DNA from: Actinomycetota bacterium
GTDB lineage: Bacteria > Actinomycetota > UBA4738 > HRBIN12
DNA: 64,000 bases
Reading direction: 5' to 3'
NCBI GenBank assembly: GCA_035697485.1
Contig: DASSCU010000017.1
Span: 1 to 64,000 of the forward strand
The position numbers were made by a program, and so were the translations under genes. Positions 1 through 8,051 of the stretch are shown in pieces. Each line of letters opens with the position of its first letter. Within the stretch, counting starts at the first letter, position 1. The notes below the pieces were generated by a model, which saw only the letters and a program-made list of their open reading frames with translations, was not told the origin of the DNA and did no database searches.

Positions 1-177
1 CGCCTCGAGTTCGTCGAGCAGGTCGCACCAGTCCGTGAACGTCGAATCCTGGCGTAGGCGCTCACGCACTGCATCCCGAACGTCCTCGGGGCAGCGGAGA
101 TACCCCAGCAACTCGGCCCGAAGCCAACGCGAGAACGTCTGCGGGTCGTCCAGGAGAGTGCGGGCTGAAAAGGACAT
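1..177 (-). CDS. Hypothetical protein, N-terminal part only (runs off the window start)
   Basis: An open frame reads leftward from an ATG at 177-175 for 59 codons to the edge of the window with no stop. The protein begins MSFSARTLLDDPQTFSRWLR and continues with an acidic, helix-rich stretch (DVRDAVRERLRQD, then WCDLLDELEA). No signal peptide or membrane segment is visible and I do not recognise the family. Codon usage fits the rest of the window (G/C third positions), which supports real coding. No strong Shine-Dalgarno sequence precedes the ATG. The missing C-terminus is to the left of the window. Confidence 0.55.
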   Translation of the reverse strand, partial: MSFSARTLLDDPQTFSRWLRAELLGYLRCPEDVRDAVRERLRQDSTFTDWCDLLDELEA

Positions 178-188
178 CGCCGACGAGA

Positions 189-398
189 CTACCCACGAGT
201 AGCCCCCACCATGCAACTCTGTCCGTTGTCTGCTCCCTGGAGAGATCGTGACCGGATGGGGCTGCGACCGGTGCAGATGGCCGGACATCTGGGGCTGAAC
301 CTCGCCGAGTACAGGGCGCCCGAAGCCGGCTCGGGGAAGTCCTCACGCTTGGCGACGATCTGGCTCACGCGCTGCTTCGTCACACCGAGGATCAGGGA
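189..398 (-). pseudogene. Remnant of a small helix-turn-helix DNA-binding protein
   Basis: Directly after the stop of the neighbouring broken gene, the leftward frame encodes LILGVTKQRVSQIVAKREDF followed by PEPASG. This matches the recognition-helix region of small AlpA/excisionase-like regulators common in actinobacteria, where 'GVTxQRVSQI' is followed by a '(E/P)DFPxP' stretch. The C-terminal half does not look like the family's usual Gly-Arg-x-Trp ending, and there is no start codon and no N-terminus. I read it as a decayed gene fragment. The family resemblance is by eye only. Confidence 0.35.
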
Positions 399-943
399 CT
401 ACGGCTCGATCACCCGCAGCTCGCCGTCCCGGTCGATCTTCAGCATCGTGACCCCATCCGGAGCGGACGGCGGACGGGCTGGCCGCGACCCCACGCGATC
501 GGCCGTCCAATCGACGAGCCCGTCGTGCAGAACTGCGCGTCGCCTCCGTCATCGGTCAGCGCCGACGCGCTGAGTTCGAGTGTTCCCTCAGCCGATCCCC
601 ATCGGACGACCCCGTCGATGTCGATCGCCAAGCCGAAGATGCCGGGATACAGCTCGTGCACCCCGAACGAGCCGTCATCGCCGAGGCGCTGTCCGTCCCC
701 GAATCCCGCGATCCGAACGTCTCTGTCGAAGCGTCCTCGCAGGTCAGAGTTATGTAGAACGTCGAGCGGCTGAGGAACCGGCGTCCGCTGTCGCGCTTGA
801 GGATCTCGAGCTGGATCCGCTTCTCCTGCGGGGTGCGACCTCTGTAGCTGATCCGCTGCCCGGCCACCGCGGGCACGGCGACCGTGACGCCGAGCGTCGC
901 GATCAAGGAAAGCACGAGAGTGCATCGAGCGAGGTTTCTTCAT
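399..943 (-). pseudogene. Secreted protein of unknown function, broken by three frameshifts
   Basis: Stitching three frames gives a coherent secreted protein of about 180 residues. It starts at ATG 943 (MKKPRSMHS, GGAG a few bases upstream), shifts near 910 into a hydrophobic signal sequence (LSLIATLGVTVAVPAVAG), continues with YRGRTPQEKRIQLEILKRDS and a Cys (TLTCED), and shifts near 710 into GFGDGQRLGDDGSFGVHELY. It shifts again near 515 at CTTG into LVDWTADRV and ends with TAG at 399-401. A single missing base after ACGACGGG would restore CTTG-LVDWTA. The two cysteines and beta-rich pattern recall small secreted actinobacterial proteins whose function is unknown to me. It is either a pseudogene or an error-affected sequence. 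Confidence 0.55.
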
Positions 944-1239
944 CCGTTTCTCCGATTCCGCTGGTGGGCAATCATCGTGGGGCCACTCGGACACGGGGTC
1001 AACGGGCGAGCGCGGCGTGGTGTCGGCTACCCGCAACGGGACGTCGACCGTCTTGCGGGAACGATCGACGCTCGTGGTCGCCTGGCCGGAGGGACTGGAT
1101 ACTCTGGGGCGGACCTCGGCTCGGCGTCTCCGAGGAACACGACCTGCACGGTCCCGTCCTCGAGGATGGATCCGCTTCCCGAATTGCCTGCGGTAGAAGC
1201 TCACGCTCTCTTGCTGATCGGTTCGCGATCTGCGCCCTA
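944..1239. other. Non-coding or decayed stretch before the STAS gene
   Basis: No intact gene is visible here. On the minus strand, about 1205 down to 1100, one frame encodes ASTAGNSGSGSILEDGTVQV, which resembles the start of a trypsin/HtrA-like domain ('GSGsil.dG'). A stop lies immediately upstream and the similarity fades within 30 residues. I treat it as possible debris of another gene, not as a feature with a function. Confidence 0.3.
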
Positions 1240-1268
1240 TTGACGTAGGGCCGCAAGAGGCCTAATGT
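1240..1268 (+). promoter_or_regulatory. Sigma70-type promoter for the STAS/anti-sigma pair
   Basis: TTGACG at 1240-1245 and TAATGT at 1263-1268 are separated by exactly 17 bp, a near-consensus housekeeping promoter. The -10 box contains the ATG at 1265, so that ATG lies upstream of the expected transcription start (about 1275) and cannot be the translation start of the following gene. Confidence 0.7.
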
Positions 1269-1297
1269 CAGGTGTCAGCCGTCAGACAGGAGACAGG

Positions 1298-1636
1298 GTG
1301 GGTCACCTTCAGGCAACGACCGAGGAGGCCGTTGACGGTGCCGTGGTGCGCGTCGAAGGCGAGATCGACTTGGCCAATGCGTCCGAGTTGGCCGAAATGC
1401 TGGAGCCGGCTGGGACGAGCGGAGGACCGGTCACGGTCGATCTCGCAGACGTCACGTTCATCGACAGCAGCGGCCTCCATGCACTCTTGGAATTCGCAGC
1501 ACACTCGCTCAATGGCAATGGACCGCTGACGATCGCGAACCCCTCGCGAACGGTCCGGCGGGTCATGGAAATCGTGGGCATGACGGAGTTGGCTCACATC
1601 CAGGTCCAGGTGGACAATGACCACGAGCATGGCTGA
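1298..1636 (+). CDS. STAS-domain anti-sigma factor antagonist
   Basis: The 112-residue protein is a single STAS domain of the SpoIIAA/RsbV type: VVRVEGEIDLANASEL, then VTVDLADVTFIDSSGLHALL. The serine phosphorylated in this family lies in the FIDSSG motif. Such proteins bind a partner anti-sigma kinase and release the sigma factor when dephosphorylated. I chose GTG 1298 because AGGAG lies at 1288-1292 and because the in-frame ATG at 1265 is inside the promoter -10 box. The gene overlaps the next one by 20 nt. That gene encodes an HATPase of the anti-sigma kinase class, so the two are very likely a partner-switching pair. No sigma factor gene is adjacent. Confidence 0.85.
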   Translation: MGHLQATTEEAVDGAVVRVEGEIDLANASELAEMLEPAGTSGGPVTVDLADVTFIDSSGLHALLEFAAHSLNGNGPLTIANPSRTVRRVMEIVGMTELAHIQVQVDNDHEHG

Positions 1637-2462
1637 GGTGATCTCACTCGGGGAGCGGCTGCGAACGCGCCGCGAAGAACTGGGTCTCAGCCAGGCCCAG
1701 GCTGCCAGAGAGCTCGACGTGGCCCGGACGGCCTACCGCCTCTGGGAGATGGAGGCGGCCAAACCCGCGCCGGATCGGTGGCGCTTGATCTCTCGCTGGC
1801 TCGGCGTGTCGGTGGCCGCGATGCTGCTCGCCGAACAGCTCATCGACGAGGACGAGGCCACGTCCGCAGCCGACGTCTCGAACCGGCTGGCTCAGGATGG
1901 CGTCACCTGGGACGAGGAGGGGCGTAGCCAGTCCGGGACCTTCTTCCAACAGGAGCGGTCGATGATCCGGCGTGAGGAATCCTCCGGGCGGATCAGCGAG
2001 TCGGAGTCCACCCGGCTGACCGACGTGCTGACAAGGGTTGAAGAGGCCTCTCAGGGCATGCGGGATCCTGGTTGGCGACGTGCCTCGTTGCACAAGGAGC
2101 TGCCACGCGACGACGCGGCGCCAGCCCTCGCTCGCGCTGCGGTCGCCGTGACGGCCGCTGGTGTCCCGAAGCTGCAGCTCGAGGATGCCCTGCTCTTGAC
2201 GAGCGAGCTCGTGACGAACGGCGTTCAACACCCGGCAGCCACGGTCGGCTCGCTCATCCTCGAGGTATCCGTCGATTCCGGTGTCCTTCGGGTCGTGGTC
2301 GCCGACGGCGGCTCGGGGCGGATCCGTCCCAATCCTGTGGACGAGGCGAGAGGATGGGGCCTCGCGATCGTGGCGGAGACCGCCTCTCGTTGGGGGGCCG
2401 GTCGCGAGAGTGGGCTCAACGTCGTGTGGTTCGAGCTCGACCTGCCCGCGCCGGGGGCTTGA
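1617..2462 (+). CDS. XRE helix-turn-helix / anti-sigma-type HATPase fusion protein
   Basis: The protein has 281 residues. Residues about 9-70 form an XRE/Cro-type HTH (LGERLRTRREELGLSQAQAA, then ARTAYRLWEMEAAKP). Residues about 155-277 form an HATPase_c_2 domain of the RsbW/SpoIIAB class: the N-box is ELVTNGVQHP, followed by VVVADGGSGRIRPN and GWGLAIVAETASRWG. The first domain should bind DNA, and the second normally binds ATP, phosphorylates a STAS partner and sequesters a sigma factor. Finding both in one chain is unusual. The reading frame overlaps the STAS gene by 20 nt, so expression is probably coupled. ATG 1617 is used, preceded by AGGTGG; ATG 1629 is an alternative. The middle (residues 75-150) is acidic, helical and unassigned. 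Confidence 0.8.
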   Translation: MTTSMAEVISLGERLRTRREELGLSQAQAARELDVARTAYRLWEMEAAKPAPDRWRLISRWLGVSVAAMLLAEQLIDEDEATSAADVSNRLAQDGVTWDEEGRSQSGTFFQQERSMIRREESSGRISESESTRLTDVLTRVEEASQGMRDPGWRRASLHKELPRDDAAPALARAAVAVTAAGVPKLQLEDALLLTSELVTNGVQHPAATVGSLILEVSVDSGVLRVVVADGGSGRIRPNPVDEARGWGLAIVAETASRWGAGRESGLNVVWFELDLPAPGA

Positions 2463-2632
2463 GCGCAACCTGTCTGCGCCCTTGAGGGCGAAGGGTACGA
2501 AACGGCAATCCAGTCATCGCCCCCCGCTACCCCTGCGCCATTGCTCCCCGCCCTGATCGAGCGTCTCCCCAAGGACCGCAAGCGGCTAGAGATCACGCAC
2601 GACTGCTAGCCCTGCGTGGTCTGCCGTACGGG

Positions 2633-2935
2633 TTATCCGTCGTAGATCACCCAGAACTTCACGATGCGCTCGCGGATCACCCCCGTGCCGGCCGATCCAT
2701 TCGGCGTGACCAGCACATCCCCAGGCCCGATCGTGAGGGTGCGCCCGTCGTCGGTGACGATGTCGGCGTCGCCCTCGAGGATCAGCGCGACCTCGTCGTA
2801 GGGGCGCTCGAACGACCACGTGTCGGGATCGCGTTCCCAGAGCCCGGTCGTGACGGCGCCGCCGGCGGTCGAGAAGACGTCCATCTCGAGACCCCCGGAC
2901 GGGATCTCGCCGGGTGCGTCGACCAGCGACGCCAT
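2633..2935 (-). CDS. Small cupin-domain protein
   Basis: The 100-residue single-domain cupin has the conserved pattern GLWERDPDTWSFERPYDEVA, ILEGDADIVTDDGRTLTIGPGD and VLVTPNGSAGT, close to the EutQ/cupin_3 group. The ligand is unknown. ATG 2935 lacks a ribosome-binding site and a stop sits just before it. In another frame, an ATG at 2990 with CGGAG upstream encodes MSVTQGTTIRVNGRAIVTDG and runs straight into this frame. The true gene may therefore start at 2990, with a frameshift near 2937. The downstream domain itself looks complete. Confidence 0.7.
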   Translation of the reverse strand: MASLVDAPGEIPSGGLEMDVFSTAGGAVTTGLWERDPDTWSFERPYDEVALILEGDADIVTDDGRTLTIGPGDVLVTPNGSAGTGVIRERIVKFWVIYDG

Positions 2936-3086
2936 CCGTCACGATCGCCCGACCGTTCACCCTGATCGTCGTTCCCTGCGTCACGCTCATCCTCCGCTCC
3001 GCCTCCCGCAGGCGCCCTTCGGGCCCACGTCGCAAGGCTACCGGGGATTGGACTTCCGGCCGGTCCGCCGTGACGTGGACCGGGAG

Positions 3087-3101
3087 TATGCTTGCGCGAC
3101 C
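3087..3101 (+). promoter_or_regulatory. -10 element for a probable leaderless DUF5318 transcript
   Basis: TATGCT at 3087-3092 lies 9 nt before ATG 3102, so transcription would begin at or next to the start codon. No ribosome-binding site is present in that gap, and no good -35 box is visible. Confidence 0.5.
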
Positions 3102-3524
3102 ATGCCGAAGCAGCAGGGGAACCGGCCGAGACGCACGCCGCTGGGCCGCAACAGGCGGTCCGAGCTCGGCGTGATCGACTTCACGCTCGCCAAGCGAGCA
3201 TTGCTGCGTGACGCGCAGCTCGGGGTGCTCGGTCTCACCGACATCTGCGACGCCCACCCCGAGCTGATGCGCGCGGCGAAGCACGTCGGTGAGCCCACCA
3301 AGCACGACTGTCCGGTGTGCGGCAAGGTGAAGCTGGTGTTGCTCGCCTACGTCTACGGTGACGGGCTCCGCGACCAGAACGGACGCGTCTGGTCGATCGA
3401 CACCGGCCTTCGCATGACGGCCGCGCACCCCGGTGCGAGCTGCTACGTCGTCGAGGTGTGCACGAACTGCCAGTGGAACCACCTGCGCGAGGCGTTCACC
3501 GCCCGACGAACCGCCGCCGGGTAG
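3102..3524 (+). CDS. DUF5318 family zinc-ribbon-like protein
   Basis: The 140-residue cytosolic protein contains two Cys pairs, CPVC near residue 70 and CTNC near residue 118, which suggests a bound zinc ion. The sequence (RRSELGVIDFTLAKRALLRD, and CDAHPELMRAAKH) matches what I know of DUF5318, an actinobacterial family usually encoded just upstream of a class A penicillin-binding protein, as here. Its biochemical role is not known; the conserved neighbourhood suggests a link to cell-wall growth. A basic N-terminus (KQQGNRPRRTPLGRNRR) may contact nucleic acid or membrane. Confidence 0.75.
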   Translation: MPKQQGNRPRRTPLGRNRRSELGVIDFTLAKRALLRDAQLGVLGLTDICDAHPELMRAAKHVGEPTKHDCPVCGKVKLVLLAYVYGDGLRDQNGRVWSIDTGLRMTAAHPGASCYVVEVCTNCQWNHLREAFTARRTAAG

Positions 3525-3604
3525 CAGCCCTCGGCCCCTGCGGTGCAACCGTATCTCCATCGGTCCGTCACACCTGGGGCCTCCGAGGGAGCCCACCCGG
3601 TCGA

Positions 3605-3618
3605 TACAATCAGAGGTC
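3605..3618 (+). promoter_or_regulatory. -10 element for the penicillin-binding protein gene
   Basis: TACAAT at 3605-3610 ends 8 nt before GTG 3619. Transcription from it would be leaderless or nearly so. AGAGG at 3612-3616 could also act as a weak ribosome-binding site if transcription starts further upstream. Confidence 0.45.
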
Positions 3619-5805
3619 GTGTCGACCACAACCCCCACGAGGCCCGAAGGGGCGAAGCACGTTCCCAAGCACGCCCCCAGCTCGCGGAAGAAGGGCTTCT
3701 TCCGCCGGTTCTGGTGGGCGTTCGTCCTCGTGCCGTTGCTGGTCGTCGTCGCACTCGGCGGCTCGCTCTACATGGCGTATGCGCGCATCGAGCTGCCCGA
3801 GACCCTTCCGCCGATCCGTACGAGCTACCTCTATGACCGCAACGGTGAACAGCTCACTTCCCTGCACGGCGCCGTCGACCGCAAGATCGTCGGGTTGAAG
3901 CAGATCTCCGACAATCTCGAGCACGCCGTGCTCGCGACCGAGGACGCCGGCTTCTACGACCATCCGGGCATCGACGTGCGGGGCATCGTCAGCGCCGCGT
4001 GGACCGATCTCGTGAAGCGCGACACCGTCGTGGGTGCTTCGACGATCACCCAGCAGCTCGTGAAGAACGTGTACGCCGGGGAGTACATCGAGCACCCCAA
4101 CGGCACCCAGGAGTACATCGTGCCCCCCCGCACGATCAAGGAGAAGATCCGCGAGGCGTTGCTCGCGATCAAGGTCGAGCAAGAACTCTCGAAGGACCAG
4201 ATCCTGGCCAAGTACCTGAACACGGTCTACTTCGGCCACGGCGCTTACGGCGCGGAGGCGGCGGCCCAGACATACTTCGGCCACGCTGCCTCCGAGCTCA
4301 CCGTGAACGAGGCCGCCGTGCTCGCCGCGGTGCTGCACGCGCCGAGCCTCTACGACCCGATCAAGAGCAAGTTCGACAACGAGTTCCGTCGCGACTACAC
4401 GCTCGATCAGATGGCCAAGTACGGCTACATCCCCCAGGGCGAGGCGGCCCGGCTGAAGTCGCTCCCCTGTTGCGGCATCCCGCGGTCGCAGAAGGATGAG
4501 GACGCCCGGATCTCGAGCCCCGCCGGCTCCGAGTACTTCGTCGAATGGACACGATCAGGACTGTTCGAGGAGTACGGCAGCGCCCGCGTGTACGGTGGTG
4601 GTCTGCAGATCACGACCACGCTGGACTTGAAGATGCAGCGGATGGCGGAGGACGCGGTCGAGGCGAACCTCCCCGACACCAACTACAACCCCGACGCCGC
4701 CCTCGTGTCGATCGACAACGAGACGGGCGAGGTGCTCGCGATGGTCGGAGGGCGTGACTGGGACGCGTCGAAGCTGAACCTGGCGACCCTCCCGTGTGAG
4801 GGATGCGGGCGACAGGCCGGGTCGGCCTTCAAGCCGTTCACCCTGGCGGCCGCGCTCGATCAGGGGTTCGCACTGCGAGGACAGTACTGGTCGGGCCCAT
4901 CGACGATGACGATCACGGACCCACAGTGCTCGGGGCCCGATGGTCTGTGGACCCCGACGAACGCCGGTGACAGCTCCGCCGGCACGGTCGACCTGTACGG
5001 AGCCACCGTGAACTCCGTGAACACCGTGTACGCACAACTCGTGGCGGCCCTCGCCGGCGGGCCGGCCGACGTGGTCGAGATGGCGCACACGCTCGGCATC
5101 GTGTCCGACCTGCCGCCGGTCTGCTCGATCACGCTGGGGAGCGTGCAGATCAATCCGCTCGAGATGACGAACGCCTACGCGACCCTCGCGGCCGACGGCG
5201 TCTACCACCGTGCCAACCCGCTCCTGGCGGTCGACCGGCCGAACGGGGAGCCCGCCGATCGCAAGGTCGCCTCACGCCCCAAGCCGAGGTTCGATACGCC
5301 CGATGTCCCCCGGGCGGTCACCTCCGCGCTGCAAGGCGTGGTCCAGGGCGGCACGGGCTCCGCAGCATCGATCTACCCGTGGCCCGCCGCCGGCAAGACG
5401 GGGAGTGCCCAGGACAACGTCGACGCCTGGTTCTGCGGGTACACGGTGCAGCTCTCGACGTGTGTGTGGGTCGGGTATCCGGACGAACAGCGACCCCTGA
5501 TCAACATCGCCGGTGTCCCGACCGTCTACGGGGGCACGATCCCTGCCGCCATCTGGCACGACTACATGCTCGAGGCGATGGCCTACGGCGCGCAGGAGTG
5601 GGGCTGGGAGCCGACGCCGTTCTCGACGGACTTCTCCCTGACGGGCACCCAGGGGGCGCCGACACCGATCGCGTCGCCCACACAGCCACCGTCGCCGTCT
5701 CCCGAACCCAGCGAGACGCCCGAACCCAGCGAGACGCCCGAACCCAGCGAGACCCCGCCCCCGAGCGAGACCCCGCCCCCGAGCGAGTCCCCGCCGGGCG
5801 GGTAG
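3619..5805 (+). CDS. ponA: Class A penicillin-binding protein (bifunctional glycosyltransferase/transpeptidase)
   Basis: This 728-residue membrane enzyme polymerises lipid II and cross-links peptidoglycan. One membrane span lies at about residues 31-55, after a basic cytosolic tail. The GT51 glycosyltransferase follows with the catalytic-Glu motif ATEDAGFYDHPGID (Glu108) and GASTITQQLVKN. The transpeptidase has the SxxK motif SAFK (Ser402), SVN (466-468) and KTGS (593-596). Residues about 695-725 form a Pro/Ser/Glu/Thr-rich tail of five repeats, probably extending into the wall. GTG 3619 is preferred: a TACAAT -10 box lies just upstream and the residues before it look non-coding. The stop lies 1 nt from the convergent histidine kinase gene's stop. 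Confidence 0.93.
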   Translation: MSTTTPTRPEGAKHVPKHAPSSRKKGFFRRFWWAFVLVPLLVVVALGGSLYMAYARIELPETLPPIRTSYLYDRNGEQLTSLHGAVDRKIVGLKQISDNLEHAVLATEDAGFYDHPGIDVRGIVSAAWTDLVKRDTVVGASTITQQLVKNVYAGEYIEHPNGTQEYIVPPRTIKEKIREALLAIKVEQELSKDQILAKYLNTVYFGHGAYGAEAAAQTYFGHAASELTVNEAAVLAAVLHAPSLYDPIKSKFDNEFRRDYTLDQMAKYGYIPQGEAARLKSLPCCGIPRSQKDEDARISSPAGSEYFVEWTRSGLFEEYGSARVYGGGLQITTTLDLKMQRMAEDAVEANLPDTNYNPDAALVSIDNETGEVLAMVGGRDWDASKLNLATLPCEGCGRQAGSAFKPFTLAAALDQGFALRGQYWSGPSTMTITDPQCSGPDGLWTPTNAGDSSAGTVDLYGATVNSVNTVYAQLVAALAGGPADVVEMAHTLGIVSDLPPVCSITLGSVQINPLEMTNAYATLAADGVYHRANPLLAVDRPNGEPADRKVASRPKPRFDTPDVPRAVTSALQGVVQGGTGSAASIYPWPAAGKTGSAQDNVDAWFCGYTVQLSTCVWVGYPDEQRPLINIAGVPTVYGGTIPAAIWHDYMLEAMAYGAQEWGWEPTPFSTDFSLTGTQGAPTPIASPTQPPSPSPEPSETPEPSETPEPSETPPPSETPPPSESPPGG
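5701..5795 (+). repeat. In-frame tandem repeat encoding a PEPSET tail
   Basis: About five 18-bp units encode PEPSET/PPPSET hexapeptides at the C-terminus of the penicillin-binding protein. The first three units are almost identical at DNA level (CCCGAACCCAGCGAGACG); the last ones drift to CCGCCCCCGAGCGAG. Such tracts change length easily by slippage. Confidence 0.85.
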
Positions 5806-5806
5806 G

Positions 5807-7936
5807 TTACGACGCCTCGTGCAGCGTGGCGCCGCGGCGCGACGGCAGCTCATCGAGCGGCAACGTGGCGACGATCGACGTGCCGCGCCCGGGTGAGGAC
5901 CGGACCACGAACGATCCGCTCGCGAGCTCGACGCGCTCCCGCATCGAGGCGAGACCGACCCGTCCCTCCCGCAAGAAGTCCCGCGCGAGCCCGGCGTCGA
6001 ACCCCTGTCCATCGTCCTCAACCTCGACCCGGAGCTGCGAGTCGTTGGCCTGCACCATGACCATGACCTGTGTCGCCCCCGCATGCTTCGCGGCGTTGGA
6101 CAGCGCCTCCTGGACCACCCGGTAGGCCAGCGTCTCGAGATCCTCGGGCAGCGCCACGTCGACGCGACCGGCGAACTCGGTGTCGACCCCCTGGTCCGCG
6201 CCGAACCGCACGAGCGTCTCGCGCAGCGCCGGGAGGAGCCCGCGTTCCTCGAGCACAGGTGGCCGGAGCCCGGACATCAGGCCACGCAGAGCATCGGCCT
6301 CGCCGGCGAGCTCCTCGCGGATCTTCGTGAGCACCTCGACGCCCTGCTCGACGTCGCCGGCCCGGATCATCAGCAGCGCGGCTTCGAGGGAGAGCGACGC
6401 GGCCGACACCCCTTGCACCGGCCCGTCATGCAGGTCGCGGGCGATGCGGTTGCGCTCGGCCTCGATCGCGGCGTTCGTCCGGCGCATCAGCCGGCTCCGG
6501 TCCTCGTCGCGGTCCTGCAGGAACTGGAACAACGACCGGATCGTCTGGTCGGCGACTCGAGCCGCGGTCACGTCACGAACGAGCAGCAGCGTCCGCGGCG
6601 GCGTCGTGGGCACGGCGGACGTGCGCGACTCGAGGTGCAGGACCTGTCCGCCGGGTCGCGTGATCTGCGACTGCCCGCCGGCCCGCAGGCCGGCGAAGGC
6701 CTCGTCGGCCCCGACGACGACCGAGGCCACGGCCGTCCACGGCTGATCCTCGATCGACTCGCGCGGGAGGGCGATCATCTCGGCGAACGCCTCGTTCGCC
6801 CGCAACACCACGCCGCGCTCGTCGAGCTCGACGATCCCATCCTCGGCGGTCTCGAAGACCAGTCGGAGGTGTTCCTCGGACTGGCGGAGCGTCTCGTTCG
6901 CCTCACGGACGCGTTCGAGCGCCTGGTCGGTCTCGGCGAGAGCGCGCTCCCGCTCCTCGAGCGCCTCTCGCGTCTGGCGATGCGCGATCGTACTCGCGGT
7001 CTGGTTCGACAGGATGCGAGCCGCGATACCGAGGCCGAGCAGCAGGATGATCGCGATCGACTGGGCGCCGTCGATGCCGCGCTCCTCGTCGAAGATCGCC
7101 ACCACGGCGAGCGCCGCGCAGGCCGTGACCACCGAGAGGCTCGTGAGCACCGGTCGCGCCCAGCGCCGCGGCGGGGTCGACGCCGTCTGCGGGTCGGGGA
7201 TGCCCGTGTACACGGTCCATGCCGCGAATGCGAGCGGGCAGAGCATGAACGGAAGCTCGATCGTGGCGATCGGACTGTCGAAGGAGCCACGGGTCCAATG
7301 CCACCCGAACGTCGCGGTGGCGGCCGCCGTGACCGCGAAGATGCCGAAGAGCACGAGATGCCGGCGTGAGGGGGCCCACAACGTGAGGGCGCCGAAGGCG
7401 GCGACCTGGAAGGCGGCGACCGCGCTGAAGACCGCGGCCGTGATCGACGCCTGAGGCGATGCCTCGTAGGGGCGGACGACCACGTACATCAGCGCCGTCA
7501 CCGATGCCGTGATCAGGAACACGTCGGTGCCGATCTCGATGCCGTCTCGGTCGTCGAAGTGGTCGTGGAACTCCGCACGCGCCAACTGCACCAGCGGCAC
7601 GAGGAACAGCGCGAACGCCAGGTCGGTGGCACGTGGCTCGTACGTGCCGCCGGCGTTCACCTCGACGACGAGGAACACCGCGTTGACCGCCCCGAGCATG
7701 AACAGGGCGTAGGCGAGGTGAACCGTGCCACGCCACGCCTCGCCCTTCCCGACCGCCCGAAGGATGAGGCCGCCGGACAGCAGGCAGGAACCGGCCACCA
7801 TGACCTGGGCGGCAAGGCCTTGCTCCCTGGAGCCGCTGGGGAACGCCATGTAGGTCACGACGGCGGCCACCGCGGCGGCGCCGAGGAACAGGCCCGTGGC
7901 TGTGCGTGCACGCGGGCGTGCGGCGACGTCGCTCAT
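5807..7936 (-). CDS. Membrane PAS-domain sensor histidine kinase (NarX/DesK type)
   Basis: The 709-residue protein begins with about eight hydrophobic segments (residues 15-310), followed by a coiled coil (ALEERERALAETDQALERVR) and a PAS domain (EEHLRLVFETAEDGIVELDE onward). It ends with a HisKA_3 phosphoacceptor helix, ERNRIARDLHDGPVQG (His503), and an HATPase with EALSNAAKHAGA, DDGQGFD and GRVGLASMRERV. This class phosphorylates NarL-type regulators, and such a gene follows 115 nt downstream (8052-8690 lies upstream in transcription order). The stimulus is unknown; the membrane region resembles an uncharacterised multi-span sensor. Both genes are leftward, and the regulator is transcribed first. 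Confidence 0.88.
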   Translation of the reverse strand: MSDVAARPRARTATGLFLGAAAVAAVVTYMAFPSGSREQGLAAQVMVAGSCLLSGGLILRAVGKGEAWRGTVHLAYALFMLGAVNAVFLVVEVNAGGTYEPRATDLAFALFLVPLVQLARAEFHDHFDDRDGIEIGTDVFLITASVTALMYVVVRPYEASPQASITAAVFSAVAAFQVAAFGALTLWAPSRRHLVLFGIFAVTAAATATFGWHWTRGSFDSPIATIELPFMLCPLAFAAWTVYTGIPDPQTASTPPRRWARPVLTSLSVVTACAALAVVAIFDEERGIDGAQSIAIILLLGLGIAARILSNQTASTIAHRQTREALEERERALAETDQALERVREANETLRQSEEHLRLVFETAEDGIVELDERGVVLRANEAFAEMIALPRESIEDQPWTAVASVVVGADEAFAGLRAGGQSQITRPGGQVLHLESRTSAVPTTPPRTLLLVRDVTAARVADQTIRSLFQFLQDRDEDRSRLMRRTNAAIEAERNRIARDLHDGPVQGVSAASLSLEAALLMIRAGDVEQGVEVLTKIREELAGEADALRGLMSGLRPPVLEERGLLPALRETLVRFGADQGVDTEFAGRVDVALPEDLETLAYRVVQEALSNAAKHAGATQVMVMVQANDSQLRVEVEDDGQGFDAGLARDFLREGRVGLASMRERVELASGSFVVRSSPGRGTSIVATLPLDELPSRRGATLHEAS

Positions 7937-8051
7937 GTGAAGTCAATGATGCCTGGTGGGGACACCCGACTCCATCACCCGACCGGGGGTCGTTGGCGAC
8001 CGGACGGACTAGCCCGTCGAGGGGACGGGCGGCGGCCGGGAGTCTCGTCGC

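Noticed and set aside
1060-1205. Trypsin-like protease gene on the minus strand
   Set aside because: Only about 20 residues resemble the domain start, with a stop directly upstream and no catalytic triad; recorded only as possible debris.
1265-1297. In-frame ATG 1265 as the start of the STAS gene
   Set aside because: The codon lies inside the -10 hexamer of a TTGACG-N17-TAATGT promoter, so it would precede the transcript; GTG 1298 has a proper AGGAG.
2463-2632. Short rightward frame ending ERLPKDRKRLEITHDC at about 2602
   Set aside because: It is simply the in-frame continuation beyond the stop of the HTH/HATPase gene, with no start codon and no family resemblance.
5701-5795. CRISPR-like array at 5701 or 57500
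   Set aside because: Units are directly abutting with no spacers; the first encodes a protein tail and the second is an 11-bp slippage repeat.
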